Assembly (NCBI GenBank): GCA_003573975.1
Contig: AP018533.1
Span: 124,001 to 188,000, forward strand
Direction: 5' to 3'
Source: Clostridiales bacterium CCNA10
GTDB taxonomy: Bacteria; Bacillota; Clostridia; Oscillospirales; Oscillospiraceae
Length of the DNA stretch: 64,000 nucleotides
Under the pieces are notes generated by a model that was not told the origin of the DNA, searched no databases, and saw nothing but the letters and a program-made list of their open reading frames with translations. Made by a program: the position numbers and the translations under genes. The stretch's first letter is position 1. Each line of letters begins with the position of its first letter. This document shows positions 40,832 to 49,330 of the stretch, one piece after another.

Positions 40832-41059
40832 TCATTCATCTGCGTGATCCAGCCAGTCATCAAAGCTCTTTTTGGAAATGCGGATATGACCGCCGACTCT
40901 GACGCTGTGGAATACACCCTGTTTTACCAGATTATATGCTGTGGGACGACTGATACCCAGAATGTCCTGAATCTCATCGACCGTATAGGTTCTTTTGTCA
41001 TAGCTGACAGGATTTTGTTCATTAAAGCGGTTCAATTCCGCAATTCTTGCTTCAAACAT
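40832..41059 (-). CDS. xis: Excisionase-like HTH protein
   Basis: A protein of 75 residues with YTVDEIQDILGISRPTAYNL and VRVGGHIRISKKSFDDWL, the DNA-binding excisionase pattern. GGAGGCG precedes the ATG. It is probably the Xis of this element or an activator of excision. Confidence 0.78.
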   Translation of the reverse strand: MFEARIAELNRFNEQNPVSYDKRTYTVDEIQDILGISRPTAYNLVKQGVFHSVRVGGHIRISKKSFDDWLDHADE

Positions 41060-41089
41060 AAAAACGCCTCCTTTATCCGGTAAGTGGCC

Positions 41090-41470
41090 TTACGGAGCCT
41101 CCATTTCCTCCGGAATATGAATATCTAAACTAACTTGCAGAGCATCATCAATCGCTCTCATTTCTTCGCGAGATACGCGCCCAATGTACGATAAAACACG
41201 CCTTTTATCAATCGTTTTAATTTGCTCCAGCAGAACAACAGATTTCAGTCCAAGCTCTGGAACGCTCTCCAGTGCATAGTGTGTGGGCAGCTCCTTTTTC
41301 TTAATCCATTTACTGGTGAGTGGAGCTACGATCAAAGTGGGGCAGAAAAAATTCCCCACATTGTTTTGAAGAACCAGGACAGGACGGGTGCCGCCTTGCT
41401 CTGATCCAAAATAAGGGTTCAAATTGGCATAATATAAATCCCCACGCTTATAAATCCAATCTTCTTTCAT
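41090..41470 (-). CDS. mazF: MazF/PemK-type mRNA interferase
   Basis: A protein of 126 residues with the toxin core KRGDLYYANLNPYFGSEQGG then TRPVLVLQN, VAPLTSK and SVVLLEQIKTIDKRRV. MazF cleaves single-stranded RNA at short sequence motifs. The active-site Arg and Thr are present. No mazE-like antitoxin gene overlaps it; upstream is only a 33-codon gene and downstream the excisionase. The ATG at 41470 has GGAGG 6 bases upstream. Many mobile elements carry such lone copies, either with trans antitoxins or with a tamed activity. Confidence 0.88.
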   Translation of the reverse strand: MKEDWIYKRGDLYYANLNPYFGSEQGGTRPVLVLQNNVGNFFCPTLIVAPLTSKWIKKKELPTHYALESVPELGLKSVVLLEQIKTIDKRRVLSYIGRVSREEMRAIDDALQVSLDIHIPEEMEAP

Positions 41471-41561
41471 GTTCATCCTCCTATGTTTTGAGATTTGATT
41501 ATGTAAGAAGGAGGCTCTGCAAATTACAGAGTCTCCTTCAATTTAGCGCCTGTTTTATCCC

Positions 41562-41663
41562 TTACTTGTCCACGACACCCCAGGGATTTGGGTAATCATT
41601 AAGCCGCAGGTGGCTGGCCTGCTTCTCAGGAGTTTCACCTCCACTTCGTTTGGTCTTACCCAT
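41562..41663 (-). CDS. Small protein of 33 residues
   Basis: An ATG frame encoding MGKTKRSGGETPEKQASHLR followed by LNDYPNPWGVVDK and TAA. It is basic, then polar, with a terminal PNPWG turn, and looks protein-like despite its size. A ribosome site is weak (GCAGG close to the ATG). I recognise no family. It lies upstream of mazF on the same strand, 91 bases away. The surrounding 41471-41957 has no other gene. Confidence 0.5.
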   Translation of the reverse strand: MGKTKRSGGETPEKQASHLRLNDYPNPWGVVDK

Positions 41664-41913
41664 GGCCTGCGACGGTTATTATCACGCTCGGACTATGGCT
41701 GTAAGAGAGCTTTCCTCCTTGTTATGCCATGACCGGATGCCATCCGATGTATTCCAGCCTGATATATTTCTGATAAACCGAAAACTCATCTATACAGCAA
41801 AAATGGGTTGGCCTGTTATGCGAGTGGCAGCTCTCAGAAAATATACCGCTGATGTAGCGGCTATTACGCCCAAAGAGGATCAAACTTAATGATTCGTATA
41901 TGAGGTTGTCAAG

Positions 41914-41944
41914 GTGCAAGTGAAAGGATTTCCCTCTCACTTGC
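41914..41944 (-). other. Hairpin downstream of the sigma-like gene
   Basis: GCAAGTGA pairs with TCACTTGC over a 15-base loop, 14 bases after the stop of the 182-residue gene. It has no T-run, so it is a weak terminator or processing site. The rest of 41664-41957 shows nothing else. Confidence 0.45.
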
Positions 41945-41957
41945 TACTGCCACTTTT

Positions 41958-42506
41958 TTAGAAAATCGCAACCAACTTTTTTATTTTTTCTTCAATTTTT
42001 TTCAATCGCTTATCTGCGGCTTGCCGAGTAATACCATATCGTTGGGCTAAACAAGTTGCATTTGGTATTTTCATTTCATAATAGGACAATATAAAATCTC
42101 GTTCTGCTGGACTCAGTTTCAATAGAGCTTGGTGTAAATCCTCAAGAAGTAAATTCTGAATAGCTTGTTCCGCAGTATCAACAGATTCATCCACAAACAA
42201 ATCTGTATCCTGATAACCTTCCTCTGTGCCGTCACGATCTCCCACATGAGAAGCCGGGAATATAGAGCGACTTTTCTCATGTTCCTGGAGATAGCGGCTG
42301 TGGCGGTCCTCCTGTTGGTATTTTTCAAAATCTTTGCGAGAACATTCCATGATAATGCGGTCATCTTCATCACGGAACATTTTGACTGTTTCAACAAAAA
42401 AGCGCCCAGTAAAGCAACCATTGCGGCGTGCCTTACTGAACGCTGAAAAACTGATTTCCTCCCATTCCTGTGGGCTGTTATTTTTCCAAATGAATACTCT
42501 CGTCAT
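41958..42506 (-). CDS. Sigma region-4-like regulator of the element
   Basis: A protein of 182 residues. The N-terminal part (FIWKNNSPQEWEEISFSAFSK) and acidic middle are common in clostridial conjugative-element regulators. The C-terminal part is a sigma region 4 HTH: ALLKLSPAERDFILSYYEMK, CLAQRYGITRQAADKRLKKI. No region 2 is present. GGAGGAAAGG precedes the ATG at 42506. Confidence 0.7.
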   Translation of the reverse strand: MTRVFIWKNNSPQEWEEISFSAFSKARRNGCFTGRFFVETVKMFRDEDDRIIMECSRKDFEKYQQEDRHSRYLQEHEKSRSIFPASHVGDRDGTEEGYQDTDLFVDESVDTAEQAIQNLLLEDLHQALLKLSPAERDFILSYYEMKIPNATCLAQRYGITRQAADKRLKKIEEKIKKLVAIF

Positions 42507-42788
42507 ATCCTTTCCTCCGTTCAAATTCTTGGTAGTCAGCGAATTTGAACGGTGTCATGGATATTTTGCTATGTACGCCTCCCAGCGCATACCGGCCTCC
42601 TAATACCGGGCAAAGAAAAAGGCCGGAAGTGTTTTCACCTCCAGCCATGTTCCTGCCGCCATATTGCAGCAGGAATGAAAAAAGCCCGGTTAATGCCGGG
42701 CCTTATGTAGAAAAGTATTCAATTTAGCGCATTCCTGCCACTATAACAAGTATAGCAGGTCGGAAGTCGGAAGGGAGTAGGGATTAGG

Positions 42789-42838
42789 TCGGGGATTTGT
42801 CGGGATTTAGTCGGGATTTAGTCGGGATTTAGTCGGGG
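42789..42838. repeat. Short tandem repeat, 11-bp unit
   Basis: TCGGGATTTAG three times in a row (42800-42832), with an imperfect fourth copy before and a partial one after. The stop codon of the next gene lies inside it. Confidence 0.85.
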
Positions 42839-43354
42839 CAGCTCCTCCAGGACTTCTGGAATAGAATATCCAAACAAGCAAACAGAAAATAAATAGATGG
42901 CTTCTCGTTTTCGGTCATAAAAGACACTGCGCTCTATATTTAGTTCTTCCAGCAATTCTTTCTCTGTACTGTTGAACCGATAGATAAATTGCTTAGTCAA
43001 AATTTCATAGTAAAGTTCTCCTCGATCCGGATACCGTTTCAGACGAAGGAGTGCACGGTCAATAATATTGACTAGCATTTGATTTTGAACAAGGCAGCAA
43101 ACTTTTTCTTCAAAGGCTTGCAGTTCAATATCTGGTGCAAAATTTTCAAGATAGCAGAGGCCAGACTCTATATCTTGTTCTCCCATAATCCAAGCAGTTT
43201 CTTGTAATTCTTCTGCCCGTTCACTCAGAACCCAGACTACATCACGGTAAATCTTTAGAATCAGCTTACTTCTATGAAACGCAGCGTCGCTGTTAAGCCC
43301 CAAAGCTGTTAGCCTGCTGTTACATTTTTGGATTGTTGTGCTTTCTTTTCTCAT
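42818..43354 (-). CDS. Element regulatory protein of unknown family
   Basis: A helical protein of 178 residues (NSRLTALGLNSDAAFHRSKL near the start; ELLEELNIERSVFYDRKREA, about 133-152, reads as a helix-turn-helix). It resembles ArpU/DUF1492-type phage regulators but I cannot place it firmly. Its last codons and stop fall within an 11-bp tandem repeat, so its C-terminus changes with repeat number. GGAGGGA precedes the ATG. Confidence 0.55.
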   Translation of the reverse strand: MRKESTTIQKCNSRLTALGLNSDAAFHRSKLILKIYRDVVWVLSERAEELQETAWIMGEQDIESGLCYLENFAPDIELQAFEEKVCCLVQNQMLVNIIDRALLRLKRYPDRGELYYEILTKQFIYRFNSTEKELLEELNIERSVFYDRKREAIYLFSVCLFGYSIPEVLEELPRLNPD

Positions 43355-43458
43355 AGAACATCCCTCCTTGTTCGCAATATTGCGAACATATTAGGTACAA
43401 AATAGCATAGCAGAGGAGCGTGAGAGAGGGCAGTGCCTCTCTCTATTCCCCCATTTGG

Positions 43459-44073
43459 CTATATCAGGTTTCTGGATTTTAGACGAATCTGCATTGCTTG
43501 CTTGGAAACCTCAAAAATATTTGCCATTTCAGCAATGAGCTGTTCATCTGTCCGGCCTATTTTAAGCCGGTAAAAACATTTTTTGATCTGCGGTAAAGGC
43601 ATCAGCAGAGCAGAAGCCAGAGTATCCGCCTGACGCTCAATTATGCCATGACTTTCGTCGGAAGAAACATTTCCGTTATAAGCAGCAACATCTCCAGTAC
43701 CAGAGTACAACTTCTTATGTAGTACCCAATGAGCCAGCTCATGGGCACAGGTAAAACGGAGCCGCCCTAATTTTGACGGATCACAAAGCCGTTCATCAAT
43801 TAAGATTGTACCGGCTCTTACTGCAATCATTCGATACTGTCTCTGTATCTGGTCATATAAGACAACAGCACCGTCATCGAAAATTGTTTCCCCTAATATC
43901 TTGGGGTTTTTTCTTAGTGTATGAAACTCCAGGATTAGATCAAACTTTGTCTCGATAATGGTTTCGATTGGCACAGGACATGGTTGCCCGGATAGCAGAG
44001 AGGGATCATATTCCATCAGGATTTTTCGCCCTACTGCCTCGATTGCTTCTGTACGGATTTGTGGAATTGACAA
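43459..44073 (-). CDS. immA: ImmA/IrrE-type metallopeptidase
   Basis: A protein of 204 residues with the zinc motif H-E-x-x-H in FTCAHELAHWVLH (about 108-120) and a downstream Glu in ERQADTLASALLMP. In ICEBs1-type systems ImmA cuts the element's repressor to switch on excision after DNA damage. The Xre-like repressor gene lies immediately upstream, the usual pairing. The start appears to be a TTG at 44073 behind GGGGGGAG. Confidence 0.88.
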   Translation of the reverse strand: MSIPQIRTEAIEAVGRKILMEYDPSLLSGQPCPVPIETIIETKFDLILEFHTLRKNPKILGETIFDDGAVVLYDQIQRQYRMIAVRAGTILIDERLCDPSKLGRLRFTCAHELAHWVLHKKLYSGTGDVAAYNGNVSSDESHGIIERQADTLASALLMPLPQIKKCFYRLKIGRTDEQLIAEMANIFEVSKQAMQIRLKSRNLI

Positions 44074-44084
44074 AGCTCTCCCCC

Positions 44085-44453
44085 CTATCGTTTACGCTCC
44101 TTTAGCATTTTCATAAATGTCTGCCATTCTTCATCGGTAGCATCTACTTCTTTTGCCACACGCAAGGCTGCCCGAACAATATCTTTTTCCATGATATAGT
44201 CTGGCAAATCAGCAGATACTGTATTGCGTGATTTTGCAGCCAGATCCAAAAGCAACTCATGTTCTGATTTATCCAAATTCAGAAAGGCAGAGATGCGTTC
44301 CACAAAATCTCCATTGGGTGCAGGACGGCGGCTTTGCTCAATATCACACAGATAACCGTAAGCAATATTCAAATGCTTGGCTGTATCGCGTAAATTGAAT
44401 TTGTGCGCCTTGCGTTTCTCGGCTATAAATGATCCAAAAGTTATATTGCCCAC
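44085..44453 (-). CDS. Xre-family repressor, partner of ImmA
   Basis: A protein of 122 residues. The N-terminal HTH reads FNLRDTAKHLNIAYGYLCDIE and continues with an SRRPAPNGDFVERISAFL helix. It is probably the lysogeny-type repressor of the element, inactivated by the ImmA/IrrE protease encoded 11 bases downstream. I chose the GTG at 44453 because GAGAGG lies 8 bases before it. Confidence 0.82.
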   Translation of the reverse strand: MGNITFGSFIAEKRKAHKFNLRDTAKHLNIAYGYLCDIEQSRRPAPNGDFVERISAFLNLDKSEHELLLDLAAKSRNTVSADLPDYIMEKDIVRAALRVAKEVDATDEEWQTFMKMLKERKR

Positions 44454-44584
44454 AGCATTCACCTCTCATTTGTTCGACGAACTGCGAACATCTTGCTTAT
44501 ATTGTATATCGAACATCTGTTCACTTCAAGGATAAAAATTTCATTTGAAAAGAGGTGTTAAAAATCAATAACACCTCTTTTGCG

Positions 44585-45546
44585 CTATATAAATTCCTGA
44601 GCGATTTGCTGCATTTCCGTAATGCACTCTTTGGGAGAGAGAATTTTTATTTTCCCTTTGAATTTGAATATCCAGCCATAAAAAGTTCCACTGGGGTTCA
44701 CTTCAATTTTGGCTGTGAAGTGTGTATCATCATACCTATCAACAGCAGCATCTTCTCCATAATGATCTATGATTACTCTCATCAATTCGTTTTCACATAG
44801 AAGGGTTACTTCCTTCGATGACTCCGATGTAAACATATCAACCATTTTATTTGTATAGGAGGCTACATCAAATCCCTCTATCGGCATAAAGTAAGTTTCC
44901 AGATTTTCTACACTTGTTAGCCGATCTACACGGAAGTGAGCAATTTTCTGATGCTTCAGAGAAAATCCAATCAAATAGTAATGGTCATTTTTCCATTCAA
45001 GCGCATAAGGATTTACGACATAATAATATCCATCATGCTTTAAGATTTTTTTTTTTCTTGAGTATATTCATAGTATTGGAACCGAATTTGCTGATGGTTT
45101 CCAATCGCTGTTTGGATATTGTCAATGATGTAGTAAACCTTTTCATTATGCGGTTTGACACGGCTGGATAAAGCAGCAAATTTTTGAAGCTGCTTTGCCT
45201 GATGTAGACTGGTCAGACGGCATAATTTCTGCACCAGCTCCTCAGACTTCTTGGCAGAAATGATCTTCGAGGATGCTACTGCGTCTGTCAGCATTTTCAG
45301 TTCTGGATACTCAAACAGGCGGTTTCCCATAAAATATTGGTTTTGGGTACTCTTAACCACCACAATATCAATCCCCGCATCGATCAGCGCATTGGTATCT
45401 GCGTAAACAGTCTGCCGCACTGCCTGAATTCCTTTTCCATTCAGATGGGCAATGATGTCAGATACTGTGGCGGGATGGTTTTCATCGGTCCGCTCATAGA
45501 GAAACCGGAGTAATTCCAGTATCCGCATATTTGTTGAATTCTGCAT
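44585..45546 (-). pseudogene. WYL-domain transcriptional regulator, split at an A11 tract
   Basis: The first part (45546-45040) has a DeoR-like HTH and linker, running to YYEYTQEKKKS and a stop. The second part continues with DGYYYVVNPYALEWKNDHYY and LIGFSLKHQK, the core of a WYL domain, ending in WIFKFKGKIKILSPKECI. The two frames meet at 11 consecutive A on the minus strand (T-run 45046-45056); 9 or 12 would restore the frame. Full length would be about 320 residues. WYL proteins sense small ligands or nucleic acid and often control defence genes. Polymerase slippage could still make some full-length protein. Confidence 0.75.
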
Positions 45547-45574
45547 ACTTCACCTCCTCGATTCTTAAAATGGC

Positions 45575-45715
45575 CTATTTTGTATGGTGTCCAGCCCCAA
45601 AGACCAGAAGCAGGGCGACAGCACAGAGAAGCAGGCCGATCCAATTTCGATCTATAATCAGCTTGATCACCGCCACAAGCAGAAGTCCGCCTACCAGGAG
45701 CACAACGCCATTCAT
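45575..45715 (-). CDS. Small membrane protein (46 aa)
   Basis: MNGVVLLVGGLLLVAVIKLI (helix 1), then IDRNWIG and LLLCAVALLLVFGAG (helix 2). Two short membrane segments with a polar turn and little else. It starts one base after the stop of the DUF4261 gene, so it is translationally coupled. No family is recognised. Confidence 0.65.
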   Translation of the reverse strand: MNGVVLLVGGLLLVAVIKLIIDRNWIGLLLCAVALLLVFGAGHHTK

Positions 45716-46594
45716 TCAGCGTCCTCCCGAAGCATAGTTTCCCATGTTGATGTCCAGCACCCCTCTGGGCGGCTGGATCAAGGCATCTTCATATTGGCAC
45801 TTCCACTGGATCTCCCGGCACATCTGGCCATCCGCCACGCCGTCTATGGTTTCCCCATCCTCAATGGGGTTATCATGCTCCAGAATATAGGACGCTGCAT
45901 TATAGGCGTGGTTTACCACCCAGTTGGGGTCCATGCCGTGGAAGTGGTACTGGAGATCCGGCAAAAACAGGGTGCTCATGCCCACCGTGTCGATGAGCAT
46001 ATCCTCCGTGCCCTCGATGTTGAAGAAACGGACATTGACGCCAAAGCGGATGAACCGATCCGGCCCCTCAATCTGATGGGAGCGCACATCCTCTGCCAGA
46101 AACAGCTTGCCGCAGTTCTGGAAATAGAACGCCTCACAGGTGGGGTACAGCTCTGCCAGAGCCTCCAGAAAGTCGGCATCCAGGTTGGCACGCTCCAGCG
46201 CTGGAAGCGCCGCAGTCAGCATATCGGTGGCCACCACCTGATATTTGCACTCCCGGAAGATCCGGTCACGGTCCTCCTGGCAGTCCCACATCTGGCTCAT
46301 CAGAAAGGCATCAAAGCCTTTGCCCTTGAACTTGTCGCATTTCATCACCATCAGCTGTACCGGGCACTTGCCGTCCTGAAATTCCGCGACATGATCCAGG
46401 GCGGCAAAGCCGGCCATTTTCTTATCATAACAGAAGCACTCTGTTGATCCGATGTGCTTCTCCATTATGGCAGTCATTTTTTCTTTATCCGGCATTTCTA
46501 CCGGCTCTTTGAACAGCATCTGAATGAGATAGGGACCTCCGGGCTGGGGGCCTTTTTTGTCGTCCAGATTTTGCTGGAAAGCTTTATTGCTCAT
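45716..46594 (-). CDS. DUF4261 immunity-type protein
   Basis: A protein of 292 residues. The C-terminal half carries the DUF4261 signature (MSTLFLPDLQYHF, DPNWVVNHAYNAASYI, NPIEDGETIDG). The N-terminal half has a conserved body of the same clan (GGPYLIQMLFKEP). These proteins occur beside polymorphic-toxin and immunity clusters and are thought to bind and neutralise a toxin. The same module is repeated inside the 2,232-residue protein of this array. GGAGG precedes the ATG at 46594. Confidence 0.78.
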   Translation of the reverse strand: MSNKAFQQNLDDKKGPQPGGPYLIQMLFKEPVEMPDKEKMTAIMEKHIGSTECFCYDKKMAGFAALDHVAEFQDGKCPVQLMVMKCDKFKGKGFDAFLMSQMWDCQEDRDRIFRECKYQVVATDMLTAALPALERANLDADFLEALAELYPTCEAFYFQNCGKLFLAEDVRSHQIEGPDRFIRFGVNVRFFNIEGTEDMLIDTVGMSTLFLPDLQYHFHGMDPNWVVNHAYNAASYILEHDNPIEDGETIDGVADGQMCREIQWKCQYEDALIQPPRGVLDINMGNYASGGR

Positions 46595-47466
46595 TTGGTT
46601 TCCTCCTTCTTTTCTGGGAACAGTTTCCACCGAAACTCCAGCTCTTTCTGGACAAACTCTTTCGGCAGGCCGCGGGGGGTGGCGATGAGATACCATACCC
46701 GAAAGGTGCGCTTCTTCGGATCTGTTTCCTGCCGGTAGAGCTGATAGCCCGCCTCATCCTCCTGTGTCCACTGTCCTGTCTGCCGCTTGGCCTGCACAAA
46801 GGGTTCCACCACCTGGTCCAGTTCCTCTCTGGTGCGGCTTGAGGCCCAGGCTTGATCCACATCATTGGCGTGGGATAGGTGGAATAACATCGAACCCATC
46901 CAGTTCTTTGCCTTGTGTCCAGGCGTTCCGCGCAATTCCGCCTGACGGCGGTACTCCTCCATCTGCTCCGCCGTTCCGTACCGTTCCACCATCTGCTCCC
47001 GCACATAGATGAACCAGCTGTAGTCCTCCGCCTCGGTGAAGGGGGCGCAGACCGGCTGTAATGCCTCCACGGGGTCTGCCTCGAAGCGGTCGATGAAGTC
47101 GAGGTAGTTGGCTTTGACCAGGGGCAGAAAGGTGTCCAGCAGCCCGGTGTTCAGCCGCAGGTCCTCTGTCAGCATCCGAAAGAATGAACCGCCTGTTGTC
47201 GGTTCTATTTTGAAAGAGTAGAGACAATCATCTCCCTGCTTTATGATACAGGTGAAGCCCACCTCAACATTTCCATGGCCGATTTCGTAGTCTATGTAGT
47301 TGTAGCGGCTCCGATCAAACCAGATCAGGTAGGTCAGGCCGTTTTTTGTTCTCTTTTTGAAGTCGCCCTTTTTCAGCCGCTTCCAGCCCTTTTCCTCCAG
47401 GCCCAGGCCGTTCCATAGGTAGTCCAGAAGCTCCTGAAATATATCTGCCGGCCGTTTTTGTTCCAC
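46591..47466 (-). CDS. DUF4304-like protein of the immunity array
   Basis: A protein of 291 residues. The first 150 resemble DUF4304 (FQELLDYLWNGLGLEEKGW, KKGDFKKR, LIWFDRSRYN) with a predicted alpha/beta fold; the rest is helical. The last codons overlap the start of the DUF4261 gene. The start is a GTG at 47466, 8 bases after AGGAGG. The immunity role is inferred from the array. Confidence 0.55.
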   Translation of the reverse strand: MEQKRPADIFQELLDYLWNGLGLEEKGWKRLKKGDFKKRTKNGLTYLIWFDRSRYNYIDYEIGHGNVEVGFTCIIKQGDDCLYSFKIEPTTGGSFFRMLTEDLRLNTGLLDTFLPLVKANYLDFIDRFEADPVEALQPVCAPFTEAEDYSWFIYVREQMVERYGTAEQMEEYRRQAELRGTPGHKAKNWMGSMLFHLSHANDVDQAWASSRTREELDQVVEPFVQAKRQTGQWTQEDEAGYQLYRQETDPKKRTFRVWYLIATPRGLPKEFVQKELEFRWKLFPEKKEETK

Positions 47467-47492
47467 GGTCTCCACCTCCTGACGAATTCTCT

Positions 47493-48272
47493 TTAATAGT
47501 CAAGCAGGATAGGCACCTGCTGCTCCTCGGCAAACCGCATGGCCCGCCAGAACACGGAGAAGGCAAACTTGGCCAAGGATTGGGTGTCATACTGGGTGTG
47601 TTCCGGGATGTCTGCCTTGCTGTACTGTCCATCTGAGTCTACGGTTCCGTCTACCGGGTATCCCTCCGTGTCTGCCCAACCAAGGATAGTGTCCTCATCG
47701 GCCTGCCATGCCAGCTGGTTCAGCTTTTCCAGCTCCTTCCGCAGTCCGCCCAAGGTGGCGATCATCGTCTGATCATCGGTGGGCAGAGGGCCTTGGAATA
47801 GAAAGCTGTCGGTGAGGGGAAGCCACCAAGTCGCGCCCCGAAGCAGGGACCACACCCGCTCCTCGTCCGATGCAAGGCGGGCAATCAGGGGATGCTCCCC
47901 GAAGTCCCAGTCCTTCTCCACGGTGAGAGGCACCGGTTCCTCGTATGTATGACAGGCAGCCACCAGCAGCATAGCGCCAAAGGCATCCCAATCCGGCTTA
48001 TCGGTGTAATAGGGCCGCTCGTTGTCCTCCGGCCATGGAGTGTAGTGCGGCTGGTTCGGCTGGGAAATGGCGGCTAAGATCTGATCCCGCCAGTCCTCCA
48101 CTGCCGCCTGGATCTCAGCCGGGGACAGCTCCTCCTCGTTGTCGGCGGGTTCTCCATCCGGGGTGATCCGGTTAAAGGTGTATCCGTTTTCCTCCGCCCA
48201 CTGCTGAACAACAGTTTTCCAGTTGTGAGAATAGTACCGGGTCAGCGGCCCGGCGTAAATATCAAGTCCCAT
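47493..48272 (-). CDS. Immunity-array protein beginning MGLDIYAG
   Basis: An acidic protein of 259 residues that starts MGLDIYAGPLTRYYSHNWKT and contains YYTDKPDWDAFGAMLL and VEKDWDFGEHPLIARLASD. No named family recognised. The start pattern is typical of immunity-cluster proteins in Firmicutes. AAGGAG precedes the ATG. Likely cytoplasmic, no signal or membrane segment. Confidence 0.55.
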   Translation of the reverse strand: MGLDIYAGPLTRYYSHNWKTVVQQWAEENGYTFNRITPDGEPADNEEELSPAEIQAAVEDWRDQILAAISQPNQPHYTPWPEDNERPYYTDKPDWDAFGAMLLVAACHTYEEPVPLTVEKDWDFGEHPLIARLASDEERVWSLLRGATWWLPLTDSFLFQGPLPTDDQTMIATLGGLRKELEKLNQLAWQADEDTILGWADTEGYPVDGTVDSDGQYSKADIPEHTQYDTQSLAKFAFSVFWRAMRFAEEQQVPILLDY

Positions 48273-48299
48273 AGCAATGTCTCCTTTTCTGTTATGCAG

Positions 48300-48944
48300 T
48301 CATTCTTTTGCTGGAGCGAACATCTGGTCAATCTTCTCCAGATCGTATTCCAAAATCCAGTCATGAAATTGATGATAGAGAGGCAATAGCAGCTTCTGTG
48401 AGCCGCCCAGCACATCCAGCCCACGGTCATCGTACAAATGGTAGAGGAACGGCCCCGGCCCAGCCAGATAGACGCTGGACACAAAGCCGTTCCAGCCGCC
48501 GATGTCCCCCAGAATGATTTCCCGAAGAAGCAGCTCTGGTTGAAAGCTGATCTTGCTGAGATCCCAGTAAAACTGCACTTGTGCATGGGTATCCCCATCT
48601 TCATCCTGCTCTGTGGCCGAAAGTTGTTCATCGGGAACTGGGAGGCCCACTCGCTGCCGGATAACGGTCAGCAGGGACTCGGCGGGTTCTTCATCGGGAT
48701 ACCCGTCGATCCGCAGAAGGTCCGGCACCGCCGGAAGTGCCCGATAGATCGCGGCGGCTCGGTCCAGCGCCCCCTGAACATAAGCGGGGTTGGTTTTCAG
48801 CTTCGCCGCACGCCTATCCAGATAGATTGGTTCCTCCCCGCCGATCTTAAAACGAATGCCCACCGGTGCATGGTAGAACAGAGGGTGTTCCAGCCCAGCC
48901 ATGCCCAGATCATGTAAAATGTGTTCAAACCGCTTTGCCAGCAT
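48300..48944 (-). CDS. DUF3885 protein
   Basis: A protein of 214 residues. The C-terminus has the DUF3885 pattern YHLYDDRGLDVLG, LYHQFHDWILEYD and DQMF, and the front has PLFYHAPVGIRFKIGG. The family is found in immunity arrays; its action is not known. GGAGGGA precedes the ATG. Confidence 0.75.
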   Translation of the reverse strand: MLAKRFEHILHDLGMAGLEHPLFYHAPVGIRFKIGGEEPIYLDRRAAKLKTNPAYVQGALDRAAAIYRALPAVPDLLRIDGYPDEEPAESLLTVIRQRVGLPVPDEQLSATEQDEDGDTHAQVQFYWDLSKISFQPELLLREIILGDIGGWNGFVSSVYLAGPGPFLYHLYDDRGLDVLGGSQKLLLPLYHQFHDWILEYDLEKIDQMFAPAKE

Positions 48945-48959
48945 GGTATCCCTCCGTTC

Positions 48960-49319
48960 TCATGTCATTTCATACAGCAGAGCAGCATCGCCCTGCACCA
49001 GTTCCAGATGGGAGCGCAGCGTATTAAGCCCGCTTTGCACCGCCTCGGTGGGCAGATCCCAGTCCGGGGCAATTTCAGCGGCCAGCTCCGGGAGATCCTG
49101 CTCCCGCAGAGCTGCCAGCAGTTGAGACGCCAGCTCTCCCTCCAGCAGAGCGCAGTCCAGGGTGTCTTCCGTCTGGGGAGCAGGAAAACGGACATCCAGA
49201 TCCAGTTCGCTCTCACACCAGTCCCAGATGGCCATATAGACCGCGCCGGAGCAGTCACCGTCGGACAACTCCTGCCGCTGGTTATTTTTTATCAGATAAA
49301 AGGACGCGATCTGTGACAT
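48960..49319 (-). CDS. Unknown small protein of the immunity array
   Basis: An acidic protein of 119 residues (SGAVYMAIWDWCESELDLD near residue 25; the second half is helical). No family is recognised. TTAGGAGGAA precedes the ATG. Gap of 15 bases to the DUF3885 gene. Confidence 0.55.
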   Translation of the reverse strand: MSQIASFYLIKNNQRQELSDGDCSGAVYMAIWDWCESELDLDVRFPAPQTEDTLDCALLEGELASQLLAALREQDLPELAAEIAPDWDLPTEAVQSGLNTLRSHLELVQGDAALLYEMT

Positions 49320-49330
49320 GGTGGTTCCTC

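Noticed and set aside
42789-42838. CRISPR array
   Set aside because: The repeat is an 11-bp tandem with no spacers; no cas genes occur anywhere in the window.
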